From positions 160,483 to 224,482 of the forward strand of contig BCIJ01000012.1 of the NCBI GenBank assembly GCA_001599935.1: 64,000 bases of DNA, written 5' to 3'. Numbering within the stretch: the stretch's first letter is position 1; the number at the start of each line of letters is the position of its first letter. Made by a program: the position numbers and the translations under genes. Below, one piece after another: positions 1-11,553 of the stretch. Under the pieces are notes generated by a model that made no database searches, was not told where the DNA came from, and was given only the letters and a program-made list of their open reading frames with translations. Origin of the DNA: Holtermannia corniformis (taxonomy: Eukaryota; Basidiomycota; Tremellomycetes; Holtermanniales).

Positions 1-29
1 TGTTAGATTGGGGAAGAACCGTGATGCAT

Positions 30-310
30 CTCGCTCGCTACGGCTCTACTTTGTAGGCTTCGCCTACGGCTCGCACGCCATCCTGACTGTCTCGCCGGAT
101 GCAGTATCATCTGCATCCTCGCCGGATGCGTCGCATCCTCGGCGCCTTGCCTACATCCTCTGCGCGCCAGACTTGTCTTGGCTACATCCACGCCGGATGT
201 AGTGTTCGCCAGATGCGGCGTCGCCCGCCGCGTTGTCCGCCCTGATGGCTGGCTGAGTGGCGTATTCCAACACACATCTCATCGCCGGGTGAAGGCGACG
301 GATAAACTAT
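30..310. repeat. cluster of short direct and inverted repeats
   Basis: The octamer GCCGGATG occurs at 94-101, 121-128 and 192-199, with a one-base variant at 208-215. It is interleaved with its approximate inverse (GCATCCTC, ACATCCTC), so that 121-143 forms an imperfect palindrome. A perfect hairpin, GTAGGC-TTC-GCCTAC, lies at 53-67 and is flanked by two copies of CTACGGCTC. No convincing coding frame covers the stretch. It looks like the edge of a degenerate repeat or repetitive element. I cannot assign it to a known family. Confidence 0.5.
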
Positions 311-460
311 CCGCTCCCCGCTCTGAAACGCCTCCGCTCAGCTATTGGAGGACGCTGGGGTCAGCAGAGTCATGTCTGAACGTCTCTTCGGCGTTGCGAG
401 GGAAGCGCAGTAGCATGATAGCTCGGGCACTGGATGATATCATACTTCTTCGTTGCGCTT

Positions 461-784
461 CTAGCAATCGCCGGGCACTGGGTCACCCAACTCGATGATA
501 GTGCCAAAATTTACACTCCTGGAGGTTACCGTGCGCTTGACATTGTTATCGAAATGACGCTTGCGATCTCCATCGTTCATCTGGTTCCATGCCATGCTGT
601 ACTTGCTGAGTATATCAGGGTTTGGCTTCTCTTTGAACTCGAAGTAACTTGCTCCACCGTGGGTGCAAACCTTCTCTCTGAGTTTATCGTAGCTCATCTC
701 CTCTCTGCTTGCCGCCGATGATGGGCGGTACTCTTTCCCACTATCTACGAGGACGAGCTCGTGGTTGATTGTAAGTTCAGACAT
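461..784 (-). CDS. small protein of unknown function, member A of a local family
   Basis: A 107-residue protein with a clear ATG at 784. It is hydrophilic, with no signal peptide or membrane segment. The centre has an aromatic patch (GGASYFEF), then a charged stretch with AWNQM and DRKRHFDNNVKR. The neighbour at 1106-1432 has the same order of features (EGASFFVF, then AWSRM, then a basic run), so the two are probably diverged duplicates on the same strand. No known domain is recognised. The 3' end could be spliced differently from the simple open frame. Confidence rests on the paralogy and the complete reading frame. Confidence 0.5.
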   Translation of the reverse strand: MSELTINHELVLVDSGKEYRPSSAASREEMSYDKLREKVCTHGGASYFEFKEKPNPDILSKYSMAWNQMNDGDRKRHFDNNVKRTVTSRSVNFGTIIELGDPVPGDC

Positions 785-1105
785 GCTGTTGAGGCGGGTC
801 CCGGGCGCATGCGATTGTTCGCTTTATGTGCGTGATGACGAGAACGTGCGCCATAAAGGTTAGATAACGACAGCATGCACTGCAAAGAAGGCGGCTGCAA
901 CATCGCGATTGCGGTGTGAGATGCGTGTGTGCATCGCATCGCGCCGTCTGGTTTCCCTGCGCTGCATAGGAAGGCGATGATACGTCCAAGGAAAGGTGCA
1001 AGTCCTGAGTTTTGCGCCAACGACTGGGCGTGGGGGATAGCTAGAACGTCACCGGGCTGCATAGCACAATTCTATCGAGCGAAGACTGACGCGGCCCGTT
1101 GTCGC

Positions 1106-1432
1106 TCAGGGGTCCATAATGGTAAATCTAGTCCACCCTTCCGTTTCCTTGTGTTTCTCATCAAGACGGAATTTTTTCACCACTCTTTCACAGCGCCAAT
1201 CGGGAGGCATCCTGCTCCACGCTGTCTCGTATGCCCTTTTAGCTTCCGGTGACGATCCGTCAGGTCCGCAATCGAAAACGAAGAAGGACGCGCCCTCCGG
1301 AGCTATGAGCTTTGTTTGTGCTTGACCCCATGACTCCTGTTCGGGCACCCAGCCGTGTATTGGGCGCATAGTCTGAGATCCGAACCTGAAGGTGAGATCG
1401 TCCTTGATAAGGTTGGATGTGGATGTGGACAT
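1106..1432 (-). CDS. small protein of unknown function, member B of a local family
   Basis: A complete 108-residue intronless frame starting with ATG at 1432 and ending before 1106. Features in order: a polar N-terminus, a Trp/Gln-rich segment near residues 28-40 (HGWVPEQESWGQAQ), an aromatic strand EGASFFVF, a helix-like EAKRAYETAW, and a basic segment VVKKFR. The aromatic strand and AW-x2-M motif are shared with the protein at 461-784. The helix also recalls the Q-x-RA-x3-A helix of the small proteins at 20-22 kb. No catalytic motif, signal peptide or membrane segment is seen, and the function is unknown. Confidence 0.55.
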   Translation of the reverse strand: MSTSTSNLIKDDLTFRFGSQTMRPIHGWVPEQESWGQAQTKLIAPEGASFFVFDCGPDGSSPEAKRAYETAWSRMPPDWRCERVVKKFRLDEKHKETEGWTRFTIMDP

Positions 1433-2159
1433 TGTGATGGTGAGATAAGTAAGTTGGAGGATACAAGTACGTCTCCGTACGAAGGCGACCCCTGTAGAGA
1501 TGTCGACGGAAGCAAATGGTATGTAGACTCGTAAGTCGAAGTCGCCATACGAAGGCCTAGATGGTAGCGCAAAAAGGTGGGGAGCGGGATCTCGTGACCT
1601 TCCTTTTGTCTACGCACCAGGTCTGTGCTTGCGAGATGACCTGTAAAAAAGTAGATTGACGGTGTAGCGGGCTCTTCAAGCGCAGTCGTGCGCTCAACGT
1701 CGACAGTTCTGCTACCGCATGAATAATACACGAACGGCGAATGGTGTCAGCTTCGTTGCTTGGGTAGCCGAATAGCCGCACTCCATTCGGGCTCGAGCAC
1801 CGACTTTTGCACTCGCGACGGCCGGCTCGAAAGTTGATGTGCGTCCCATATTCCTCGAGATCCCATCGCAGAATTTCTCTCCCCAGACGCTCCCAGACCC
1901 TTGTCGCTTACGAGAGTTGGCAGTCGTCATGTCAAAGCACGTAGCCAGCGTTTCTGCTTCAGTCCAGGTCTCTTGGTGATCCGGAGGGCGTGTCACCCAC
2001 ACATGGGTCGGCTTGATTGCATTCTCGTGGCTATCGAGCGATTCAGCAATGCCAAATAGGCCGTAGGGAATGAATCTACAAGTCGGCTGATGTATTTCAA
2101 GCGTGCCTTCACATGATGGCGAACGATTAACATGCATACCTGCATGTTTTCCGAGTTCC
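1433..2159 (-). other. gene-poor stretch with a possible decayed family member
   Basis: No complete gene is supported here. A minus-strand open stretch at about 1712-2060 encodes a segment with HVWVTRP and ETWTEAETLATCFDM, which loosely matches the HGWVPEQESWGQAQT region of the small protein at 1106-1432. It lacks the following helix and is not framed by a clear start, so a relic or an exon of an unrecognised gene is possible. Confidence 0.25.
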
Positions 2160-2786
2160 TCACTGACCTCTACCTGCCTGCGCCGCCTGCCTGAACGCGG
2201 CTGTGACCGCCAGAGTGCCCTGCCACCACACTGCCAACCCGAGCCCAACTGCGCCATGAGCGATCGCCCAAGCACGCTCTGGGGATAAGCCGATGGATTC
2301 AAAGATGTCGCCAAAGGAGACGGGGATGAAGCGCGGCGCTTGGTAGAGCACCGTCGCGGCTAGGGTGTGGTATACTAGGAGACCGAGGGCGAAGGCGCGT
2401 TTCCCGGGAAGATATTCTGGTTATGTTAGGAGGCTGGAAGAGCATGGACTGCAAGAGGGCGGACGGCTGACCTGGTAGACTGAAGACAAGGAGCGATGTG
2501 ATGCATGTTGCCAGTGATAGGGATGCGAGAAGCTGCAGTATGTCAGCGCGCGGCATGCGACTCGCAGTATCGTATGAACCTTGATCATCACAAGCGTCGT
2601 GTTGTTGGCCTCGAGAAATGGCAGCTTGTCGCCCTGGAGCAAGCCTTGGAACACGAACGGCGCCTCGATTGCGACATGCAGCAAGAAGACGGTCGAACTC
2701 GTCGCACCGTCAGCGAATGCCTCTGCACCTTGGACGACTCACTATGGACTCTGGATAGGGACCTGCTTGGTCTGTAGAGTCGCCAT
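2160..2786 (-). CDS. putative four-helix membrane protein, unknown function
   Basis: Splicing by eye gives a protein of about 160 residues. The start is ATG 2786; an upstream in-frame ATG at 2828 is an alternative. The first exon encodes MATLQTKQ and the third begins LLASLSLATCITSLL. The second and third introns carry good signals (branch CTGAC then CTGCAG; branch CTAAC then ACCAG). The acceptor of the first 45-nt intron is a less usual GAG. The protein has about four hydrophobic segments: TVFLLHVAIEAPFVF, the LLASLSL helix, ALGLLVYHTLAATVLY, and AWAIAHGAVGLGLAVWW. It ends in a short polar tail. I do not recognise the family. It lies between the small-protein genes and the ABC transporter, which is on the opposite strand. 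Confidence 0.5.
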
Positions 2787-2828
2787 GGTCGTTTGCTTGT
2801 CGAGATCGTTGATGGCGTTTGGCACCAT

Positions 2829-3294
2829 GCGGATCCGGTGCTCGCGTGGTCGAGTCTGTGCGCCACGTGGGCAGCCAGTTTCATGTGATTCAACCTCCAC
2901 TTTGCATGTTCTTTTTGTTCGCTCTTTTCGTCGGTCGCTCTTGGTTTCCGCGGCGTCGATTGTCAACGGCCTATTGTCTTGCTCGGAAGCGGGCACGACA
3001 ATGCCGCAGACGAAGAGAGGGATGCCCGAGGGTACAGGGACCCGCGGATCTTCAGGATGTAGCCGATGCGCCGGGAGGCAGAGCACAGCTGATCACCAAA
3101 GACTGTACTGACAAGACGGACTGATCGCGACCTTGTGGGACGTCAGCTCACCCCAAAGCGAGATAGAGCTGGCGATATCGTCGTCCAAGGTGTTGACTAC
3201 AGAACCAGTATCACCTCAACAACGGCCAGGGACGTGTTCAACATCTACCCTCCTTCGGCCGTGCGGCACAAGTAGCAGCAACTCTACGAACGCG
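2829..3294 (+). promoter_or_regulatory. presumed upstream region of the ABC transporter gene
   Basis: This 466-bp interval separates the minus-strand membrane protein from the ABC transporter ATG. The transporter frame stays open upstream to about 3133, but no ATG occurs before 3295 in that frame, so the extra open sequence is not taken as coding. No canonical TATA box or known operator was recognised. Confidence 0.3.
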
Positions 3295-6200
3295 ATGCCC
3301 GCCTCGCCTTCTCCCGCCACCCCTCCTTCAGCCTACTCTCCCGGTCAACGCGCGCGCAGCCGGATCGGGACAAGACCACAGACGCCAATCGCTCATCATC
3401 CATCGACATCCACTTCGACTGCCGGTTCATCTTCGACGCAGTCAGACGAGATCGAGCTCGGTGCTCTACCAGTGCCAAGTAGCAGTCGAACACGGCGCTC
3501 GCGGACTGAAGATCACGAGAGTCCGTTTTCCGACCGAAACTCTGTCCAGCACGATCTTGGGCCAGCGCGACCAGCAGCCGTGGCGAGGCAGCTGCGCTAC
3601 GGCGACATGGACGAGCGCAAGGAGATCGTGATCGATAGCGAGAAAGAGCAGGCGTTTCTCCGCGCGTATGATCGGTTCAGTACCGTTCCTGGGCTTGCAT
3701 ACGGTCACCCAGAGGATGACATGCGGTATCCACCAGCACAAAGTCCACCAATTGTCCCGCCATATCCTTATCCATCAAAGACGGTGCTCGATCACCCAGA
3801 CCTTCAAGCTCCTCCCACACCAACAACGCCAACAAAACCCTCTGCGGCCGACAACCTCGTTCAACCTCGCTTTCGCCTGCTGTTCGGCCTCACTACACGG
3901 CGCGACCACCTGCTCCACATCCTACCCGCCACCGTGCTCTCACTCGTCGCGTCCGTCATCCCGCCATACATGACGATCCTCATCGGCGATCTGTTTGTAC
4001 CCTTTTCTGCCTACCCTACGGATCAACACAGTGCGACCCCAGAGCAAGCCAGCGCACTGAAGCATGACGTTTCGGCTATCGCGCTCAAGTTGGCGCTGGT
4101 GGGCGCTGTTGGCTTGGTCGTGCACAGTCTTGCTGGGCGACTATGGATCGGCTATGGCGAGCGGGTGGCCGACCGACTGAGGCGGCAAGTCTACAACAGT
4201 GTTGTCAGCAAGCATATGGCTTGGTTCGATCTTGGCATGGGCATGAAGGCAGATGACGGAGACGCGGAGAGCGTGGGTGCCGGCGGCCTCATGGCCAAAT
4301 TCGCAAGGTCGGTCGTTTGCTTCAAGCGCATTGTCGTCACTCACACTTGGCCAGGGAAACCGACGATGTCAGGCTCGGTTGCTCCCTCGCAATGGGCAAC
4401 ATCGTCCAGCACACTGCTACCTTTTTTCTCTGCCTGATCCTTGCCCTCGTCCGTTCCCCACTCCTAGCGCTCGTCACGCTCGCCGCCATCCCCATCGTCG
4501 TTATCAACCATCTCGTGACCCAAAGCACCCTGACACCGCTCTACACGACCGAGCGCCGCGCATTCGCCGAAGCCAGTACACACATTGAACGCTCCACATC
4601 CGCCATCTCAACCGTCAAGGCCTTCAACGCGCAGTCCGCCGAATCGCGCCGGTTCCTCTCTGCCGTGCGTAAAGCTGAAGCCTCGCTCGAACTCCAAGGC
4701 AAGATCTGGGGCGTTGGAACCGGTCTGACGTCGTTCTTCACGACGGTCATGTTTGTAGCCGGCTTTTGGTTTGGCGCAAAACTCGTCAGAGAGGGCAAGA
4801 ACACCGTCGGCGATGTCATGACAGTGTTTTGGGCGTGTATGATGGCGAGCGGCAGCTTGCAGTCTATCGTGCCCGAGCTCGCCGTCGTGACTCAAGGCAA
4901 GAATTCGATGGCTTCTCAGCTTACGATCATCCGGAGCGCAGACCCTTCAAAGCCAGGATCGCCACGAAGCCCGTTTTCGCCAGCATCAGTGTCACCCCTC
5001 AGCGCTCGCTTTTCGTTACAGCAGATGACCTCGGCAACGCTCGTTCCCATCCGTGGCATCCGCCCCGCAAAATGCAGAGGCGAATTCGTCTTTCGCAACT
5101 TGTCCTTCGCGTACCCTTCTCGCCCGGAGCAGCTCGTTCTGAATGACGTCTCGCTGTTCTTGCCCGCCGGTGAAACCACATTCATCGTCGGCGGCTCGGG
5201 CTCCGGCAAGTCGACAGTCGCACAGCTCTTGCTCAAGCTGTACGAGCCCCGCACGGGCGAAATCTCAATGGACGATCAAGCGTTCGCATACCTCGATGAG
5301 CAGTTTTCCCGAGAGCACATTGCCGCCGTTCAGCAAGGCTGCATCCTGTTCGACCTGTCGGTGCACGACAATGTTGCCATGGGCTTGGCTGGGACAGGAC
5401 CAAACCCGAAGACTGGCATCGTGCGCAGGCCGGAAGACGTGACGCGCCAAGAGGTCATCGACGCCTGCAAGATGGCGCTGATTCACGAGTTCGTCAACAG
5501 CCTGCCAGAGGGATACGAAACCAAGCTCGGCACAGGCGGTTCAAGCCTGAGTGGCGGGCAAAAGCAGCGGCTGTCGATAGCTCGCGCGAGATTGCGCGAC
5601 CCAACTGTTCTCATTCTTGGTGAGTGAGATGATGCAAACACGATCGTGTGTTGACCGACGGCAGATGAAGCCACATCGGCACTCGACGCCACTTCCCGCG
5701 TGCTAGTGTTCGAAGCACTCAAGCAATGGCGCAAGAACCGGACGACCATTGTCATCACCCATGACCTGTCTCAAATCCAACCTGAAGACTTTGTCTACGT
5801 CATGAAGGATGGGCGGGTCGCAGAACAGGGTTTCCGCTCGGATCTCGTACTCAAGCGTGACGAGGCCGGTCAGCCCGGGGTGTTTGCCGCCCTGGCCGAG
5901 GAGCAGTCGATCGAGCCTCTTCCAGTGACCGAAGGCAGCGGTTGGCGAAACGGCGTTGAAGTTGAGGAAGAAACCGCAGACCATCGCAAGACCATTTTCC
6001 GTCCGCAAAGTCGGATGTCACTTCGCGCACCGAGTCGGATGTCGATGCGTCCGCAGAGTCGTAACTCGCTTCGACCTCATACCCCTTCCTTCCAATATGG
6101 CATTCGCCCTGCCAGCGCTATGTACCTTGGACTCCTCGACGAGTATGCTCGGGGCAACAGGAGCTCGACGATGTTGGAGAAACGGTCTTCGGTCATCATG

Positions 6201-8480
6201 ACGCGTCCCGAGTCGCGTATGAGCTGGGTGGCGCCTCGCCCAGCAAGCGCACTGGGTCACGGCCCTGGACGCATGAGTCGCGCGTCTCTGGCTCACGGCT
6301 CGCCCCAGTTGCGTGCCTCTGGACTCCTTGCTCCACCACCTTTCCACGCTGCAGCACGACAGTACGAGGACGAAGTCGAAGAGCTCGATGACGGCTCGGA
6401 AAAGCAGCCCAGAAAGTCGTACAGCACAGTGTCTTTGGGTGTACCCAGCACACCTGGCACTTTGCGGCGGCGCCACGCCTCGCAATACGATCTGGACGCA
6501 AAGACAATGGATGAGATGCACTTGGAAGAGGAGCAAGAAATCGACGAACCCGCTGTCAAACCTCTCGGTGCCCTCGCCCTCGTCCGCGCGTACTTTCCAG
6601 AGCTTCCTAGCAAGTACCTTTTATTGCTGGGCTTGATTGGCGCTATCGCTCAGGGTGTTTTGACTCCAGTGTGGTCGAGTTACATTGCCAAGCTCATGAC
6701 CTACGTCTCGGGAGGTGGCGTCGACACGCACGGCTTGACAGTCAACGGCACCAGCCTCGTTGCCATCTGTGTCGCTCAGGCGATTGCAACGGCGATTCAC
6801 GCCATCTGCCTCGACGTCCTGTCGACAAAGTGGTCCGCCAAAGCTCGAGCTCAAGCGTTTGGCTCGCTCATCATTCAAGACAAGGCGTGGTTTGATCACG
6901 TCAGCAACAGTCCGAGTCGACTCATGCAGATCCTCATCAAGGATGCCGACGACATGCGCACTCTGATGAGCACTTGCATCGGCCATCTGGTCGTCGCGGT
7001 GACAATGATCGGTCTCGGCCTCATCTGGGCTTTGGTCGTCGGCTGGCGCTTGACGATGGTGGGGATCGCGATTGCACCAGTATTTGTGCTGTTGATGGTC
7101 GGCGAGGCCATCGCCTTGTCAAAGATGGAGTCGGAGAACAAGGCGAGGCGCGAGGACGTAGCGCGGACATTCTATGAGGTTGGTGGCTTTTGTGGTCTTG
7201 TGTTCGTTGCTGATGCTATGGCAGAGCGTATCCAACGTACGCCCAATCCGCGCAATGGCGCTCGAGGGCGTCTTTGGTGAAAAGTTTGAAGAGCTGTTGT
7301 CGCAAGCGCATGTTTCTGGCACACGCGCCGGCTGGGCCAAGGGTATCGGTGCTGGTGCCTCGGCTGCGCTGCCATTCTTTGCGCAATGTGAGTTTCTCAT
7401 GCCAGCGAATTCTCGGCTGACCACGACAGCACTGATGAACTGGGTCAGCGCCATCTTCATGGCCCAGGGCTACTACAACTATGCTCAAACCCTGCAAGTG
7501 TACGCTCTCGTCTTGTTCAGCATCACGTTTGGTGCCCAAACTCTTAGCTTTGGTCCGTCCGCCGCCGAGCCGGCCTTGAGCGCTGACCGTTGCAGTACCG
7601 CAATATGCCAAAGCTCGAATCGCCGCTAGCGATTTCTTCCGCCTGTACAGCCTTGCGGTCGACACCAAGGAAAGTCACGGCGAGCTTCGGTTCCCGATCA
7701 GTGGCAACATTGTCTTTGACCGCGTCGGTTTCGCGTACCCTACCCGGCCCGACTGTCAGATCCTGTCGGAAATAAGCTTCAAGATCCCACCGGGCGAGAC
7801 GGTCGCAATCGTGGGACCATCAGGCAGCGGCAAGTCGACCATCGCAGCACTCCTCCAGCGCCTGTACGAGCCGTCCAGTGGCAAGATTTTTTTCGACCGG
7901 TTCGCACTGGATCAAGCTGAAGTCAAGTGGCTGCGGAACCACATTGCCGTCGTGAGCCAACACGCCAACCTGTTCGATGGTACGATTGCCGACAACATCT
8001 CGTACGGGTCCGACGTGCCGATCGGTGAGATCCATCGGGCTGCCAAAGCCGCGAGCGTGCACGAGTTCATCATGTCGTTGCCGGACGGCTACGACACGGA
8101 TCTCGGTGAGAACGCATCGTTGATCTCGGGCGGTCAGGCGCAGAGGCTGCAGATTGCGCGGGCGTTGGTCCGGCGCTCGAATATCATGATTTTGGACGAG
8201 TGCACTAGCGCCCTCGACGTCGATAACGCCAGGGCAGTGCTAGACACGATTGTCAAGGTCAAAGAGGTGAGCCCTGGGCGGGTTAGCCGATCCCGATCAC
8301 GCTGACGCTTGGCAGAGCCGTACCACAATCTTCATCACACACTCTGCAGAGGCGATGAAGCGGTGTGATCGGATCCTGTGTATGGGCGACGGGCGGATCA
8401 TCGAAGACGGGTCCTACGACGAGCTGGTTGCCAAAGGCGGAGTCTTTGCGCAGTTGATGAGTATGGGTGAATGGGAATAG
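3295..8480 (+). CDS. full-size ABCB transporter, Ste6-like (a-factor exporter type)
   Basis: Seven exons (3295-4307, 4355-5619, 5665-7178, 7225-7387, 7430-7552, 7596-8266, 8316-8480) join in frame to 1,637 residues. The architecture is TMD-NBD-TMD-NBD. A Ser/Pro-rich N-terminal tail of about 190 residues precedes the first membrane domain. NBD1 has Walker A GGSGSGKST (about 617), signature LSGGQKQRL (about 735) and DEATSALD split by an intron. NBD2 has GPSGSGKST (about 1435), ISGGQAQRL (about 1537) and DECTSALD. Both catalytic Glu and both H-loop His (TIVITHD, TIFITHS) are present, so both ATP sites look competent. A linker of about 240 residues joins the halves. In fungi this family includes the Ste6 exporters of farnesylated mating peptides and some multidrug pumps. 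Ste6 is inferred from the domain style, and no pheromone gene is seen nearby. It would act in the plasma or endosomal membrane. Confidence 0.9.
6000..6083 (+). repeat. 24-bp tandem repeat encoding an Arg/Ser octad in the ABC linker
   Basis: Three and a half degenerate copies of an eight-residue unit (RPQSRMSL, RAPSRMSM, RPQSRNSL, RPHTPSF) lie in the linker after NBD1. Looser copies follow at about 6200-6290. Each unit holds an R-x-x-S phosphorylation-like motif, which suggests a regulatory linker analogous to the R region of other ABCB/C proteins. That role is inference. Confidence 0.65.
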
Positions 8481-8599
8481 ATCAAGTTGTATTCAGGAGG
8501 CATGTACAGTGTTTGCATCTGCACAAACAGCTAATGTACAGTCGGCTCGGGCCCGTATGCGCTCTACCTCTGAATGCTCTCAAGCGAATGCAGCCTGTG

Positions 8600-11329
8600 T
8601 CATGTCAGCACACGCTCTACCAACCGAGCGATAGCACCCACCTGCGAGCCGTCATCAACGCTCGCGAGCGGATAATCCTTTTTGACAAAAGCTTTTGAGC
8701 AGCTCGCCATTGTAACCGAGGCGCGCGAGATCGGATCCGTCTGGTAAAAGTCCTTGATCGGGTTTCTCAGTCGTGTGCTCGATGCCGAACCAGCGACAGT
8801 GGCCAAGTGGCCCAAGCCAAGGTTGACGACATCCGCCGACGGTCGTTCCAGCGCGTCGTACCGGACCAAAGTCGGTGAAACGTCCCACAAGCGATCTCGC
8901 AGTGTCAACACGTCGTCGTATGGCAACGGGTGGCCCATGACTTCCGAGAGTGCACGGAGGATCTTCCAGTCTTCGCGCGAGGCGCCGGGTGGCGGGACGG
9001 CGACGCGGCCGAGCTGGGCACGGCCTTCAGTGTTGACCCACGTTGTCGACTTTTCAGTGTACGCAGCGCCGGGCAGGCAGACGTCTGCAAACTGGGCGCC
9101 AAGGTCACCGTGGTGGCCTTGGTAGACGACAAACGCGTTCTCGGGGATCGATGTCGGGTCGAGTTCGTCGGCGTTGAGGAGGTAGATGAACTTTGGGGCG
9201 ACCGACGAGGACGAGGCGGCGGGGGTGAACCCGAGGTCGTACGCTGCTGTGCGCGAGGCCGCCTGTTACCGATCAGTACCATCCCGGTCGGTACACCCCA
9301 CTCACCCGCTGAAGGACCGAGAACCCATTCCATTCGGGCGTCAAGAAGCGCTCTGCGTTCGCCCGAACGTGCTTGGCCACAGCACCGTAGATGGCCTTAC
9401 CAGCCTCGGTCTCGCCCACTGCGCTGCCGACGACAATCATCGGCTTCTTGGCCTTGTTCCAGATGTCGGCAAACGCGCCCTTGGCTTTGCCGCCGAGGAA
9501 CGCGTCGAGGCTCTGCGCAGAGTCACCGAGGTGGGCATACTCAAACGTCGAGTCGAAATGCTCGCCGACGACGGCGAATTCAACCCCGCGCTGGAGGTAA
9601 CCCTTCCTGAAGCGAGTGTTGATGATGGCAGCCTCGTGGCGCGGGTTGGTGCCGATCAAGAGCACGGCATCGGCCTCGTCGACGCCCTCGATCGTGCTGT
9701 TGAAAGTATAGTTTGACCTGACGTCGACGCCGGCCACGGGCGGGGCGTCACCGCGGGCGTGGTCAAGCGTCGTGTTCTCCGATCCCAACCGGTTCACGAG
9801 GTCTTTGAGCGCGACGAGGGATTCCGTGTCGGCAAGGTGGCCGGCGACGGCCTTGATCTCATCACCCTTTGCGCCGCTCGCGAGCAAGCCGGCGCGGATG
9901 GCGTCGAGGGCCGATTCCCACGACGCGGGCACAAAGCGGTTACCCTCGCGCACGAGCGGTGTCGTCAAGCGCTGGTACTTTAAGCCGTCGTACGCGTAGC
10001 GCGTCTTGTCGTTGATCCACTCTTCGTTGATCTCGTCGTTGATCTTTGGCTGGACGCGCATGACCTGGACGCCGCGCGAGTCGATCCGAATATTGCTCCC
10101 GACGGCATCGAGCACGTCGACGCTCTCGGTCTTTTTCAGCTCCCATGGCCGGGCCTGGAACGCATACGGCTTGCTCGTGAGCGCTCCGACGGGGCACAGG
10201 TCGATAAGGTTGCCCGACATTTCACTGTCGACCGTCTTTTCGATATACGTCCCAATCTGGAGATCGTTGCCGCGGCCCGTGGTCCCAAACTCTTCGACGC
10301 CGGCCACGTCGTTGGCAAAGCGGACACAGCGAGTGCACTGGATACACCGGTTCATCGACGTCTTGACAATCGGCCCGAGATCCTTGTTCTCGACCGCGCG
10401 CTTGCCCGTGATCTCGTGGAAGCGCGTTCGGTCCGAGCCGTAGCGCATCGATTGGTCCTGCAGGTCGCATTCGCCACCTTGGTCGCAGATCGGGCAGTCG
10501 AGCGGGTGGTTGGCGAGCAGAAACTCCATGACGCCCTCGCTGGGGGGGTGAGCGTGTTGACTGATGCTACAGCGACGTTACTGACCGAGCTTTGTGGACG
10601 AGTGGGGTGTTGGTGAAGACTTTGGAGCCAGGCATGGCCGGCATGGCACACGACGCGACAGGCTTGGGTGATCGCTCGACCTGCGCAGTGTCAATCGGCG
10701 CCCGTCTGATTGGTCATAGTCACAAACCTCGACAAGACACATTCTGGCATATGTTCAGCCACTGCACACAGGTCGGCAGGCGGTGGCTACAACTCACCGG
10801 CAGTTACCAGCAATAGCCAGACGGTCATGGTAGCAGCTGATCGCGACTCATCAACATCGACCAAGATCGGTGCGGAGGACTCACAATCGCGGAACGGCAG
10901 CACCTCTATGGACGAAAGAAACACACGCAGATCGTCAGTTGGGTCATGCAGAGTGTAAAGGTGGCATGGCGTACGCTTGTTCCTACATGCAAACGATCGG
11001 TCAGCACGGCCTGTGGGATCACGGACTAGAAGGTAGACGTACACATGCTTGGATCAGAGCGGTCCCTGTGGTGGCGAGTATCAGTATCCGCCTCTATGCT
11101 AGTTGTTGCTTGACAGCTCGACGCCACGCACCTTGAGGGACCGTGACCTCGTTGCCGTCAATTGTGAGCGTGACATCGGCCTGGCGTGTCCGAGTGGCCG
11201 AGAACAGTCTCCGCCCTGATCGTTGGGTATCAGCCTTTGCACTGCTTCCTGTTCCCCCGAGTGGCTCGACTGACCCGACGAGGAAGCAGCGTTTCGTGCA
11301 GATTTCTTGATGGCGATGGAACGGAGCAT
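8600..11329 (-). CDS. NDUFS1: NADH:ubiquinone oxidoreductase 75-78 kDa Fe-S subunit (complex I)
   Basis: The largest complex I peripheral-arm subunit, which carries the N1b, N4 and N5 Fe-S clusters in the mitochondrial matrix. Ten exons (11275-11329, 11132-11215, 11043-11065, 10975-10982, 10885-10905, 10798-10836, 10728-10743, 10586-10680, 9306-10539, 8600-9262) join to 745 residues, against about 727 in human. An Arg/Ser-rich mitochondrial presequence ([17 protein letters not shown]) is followed by the 2Fe-2S region ([27 protein letters not shown]), then [18 protein letters not shown], then the 4Fe-4S cysteines ([11 protein letters not shown]), then the molybdopterin-oxidoreductase-like domain. 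The cysteine region is broken into exons of 23, 8, 21, 39 and 16 nt. Every junction obeys GT-AG and restores the conserved sequence. The gene is followed head-to-tail, 225 bp upstream, by NDUFS5. Confidence 0.95.
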
Positions 11330-11553
11330 GGTGGTGATTATAGATAGTGTTGCAGCAGCAGTCGTACGCTCTTTCGCGCTCTGGTCGATCCAGTGGCGAC
11401 CGAGGAAACGCTGTGGTCTGTACGCAACAAAGTGGATCAAGCGCGAGTGCAACAGTCCAGAGCCGACCAATCGGAACCGATCGGTTACCAACGGCATTCC
11501 GCGGCGTTACCGCACCAGAGGGTTAGCGGGCCATCTTGGTGCATCCACCCAGC

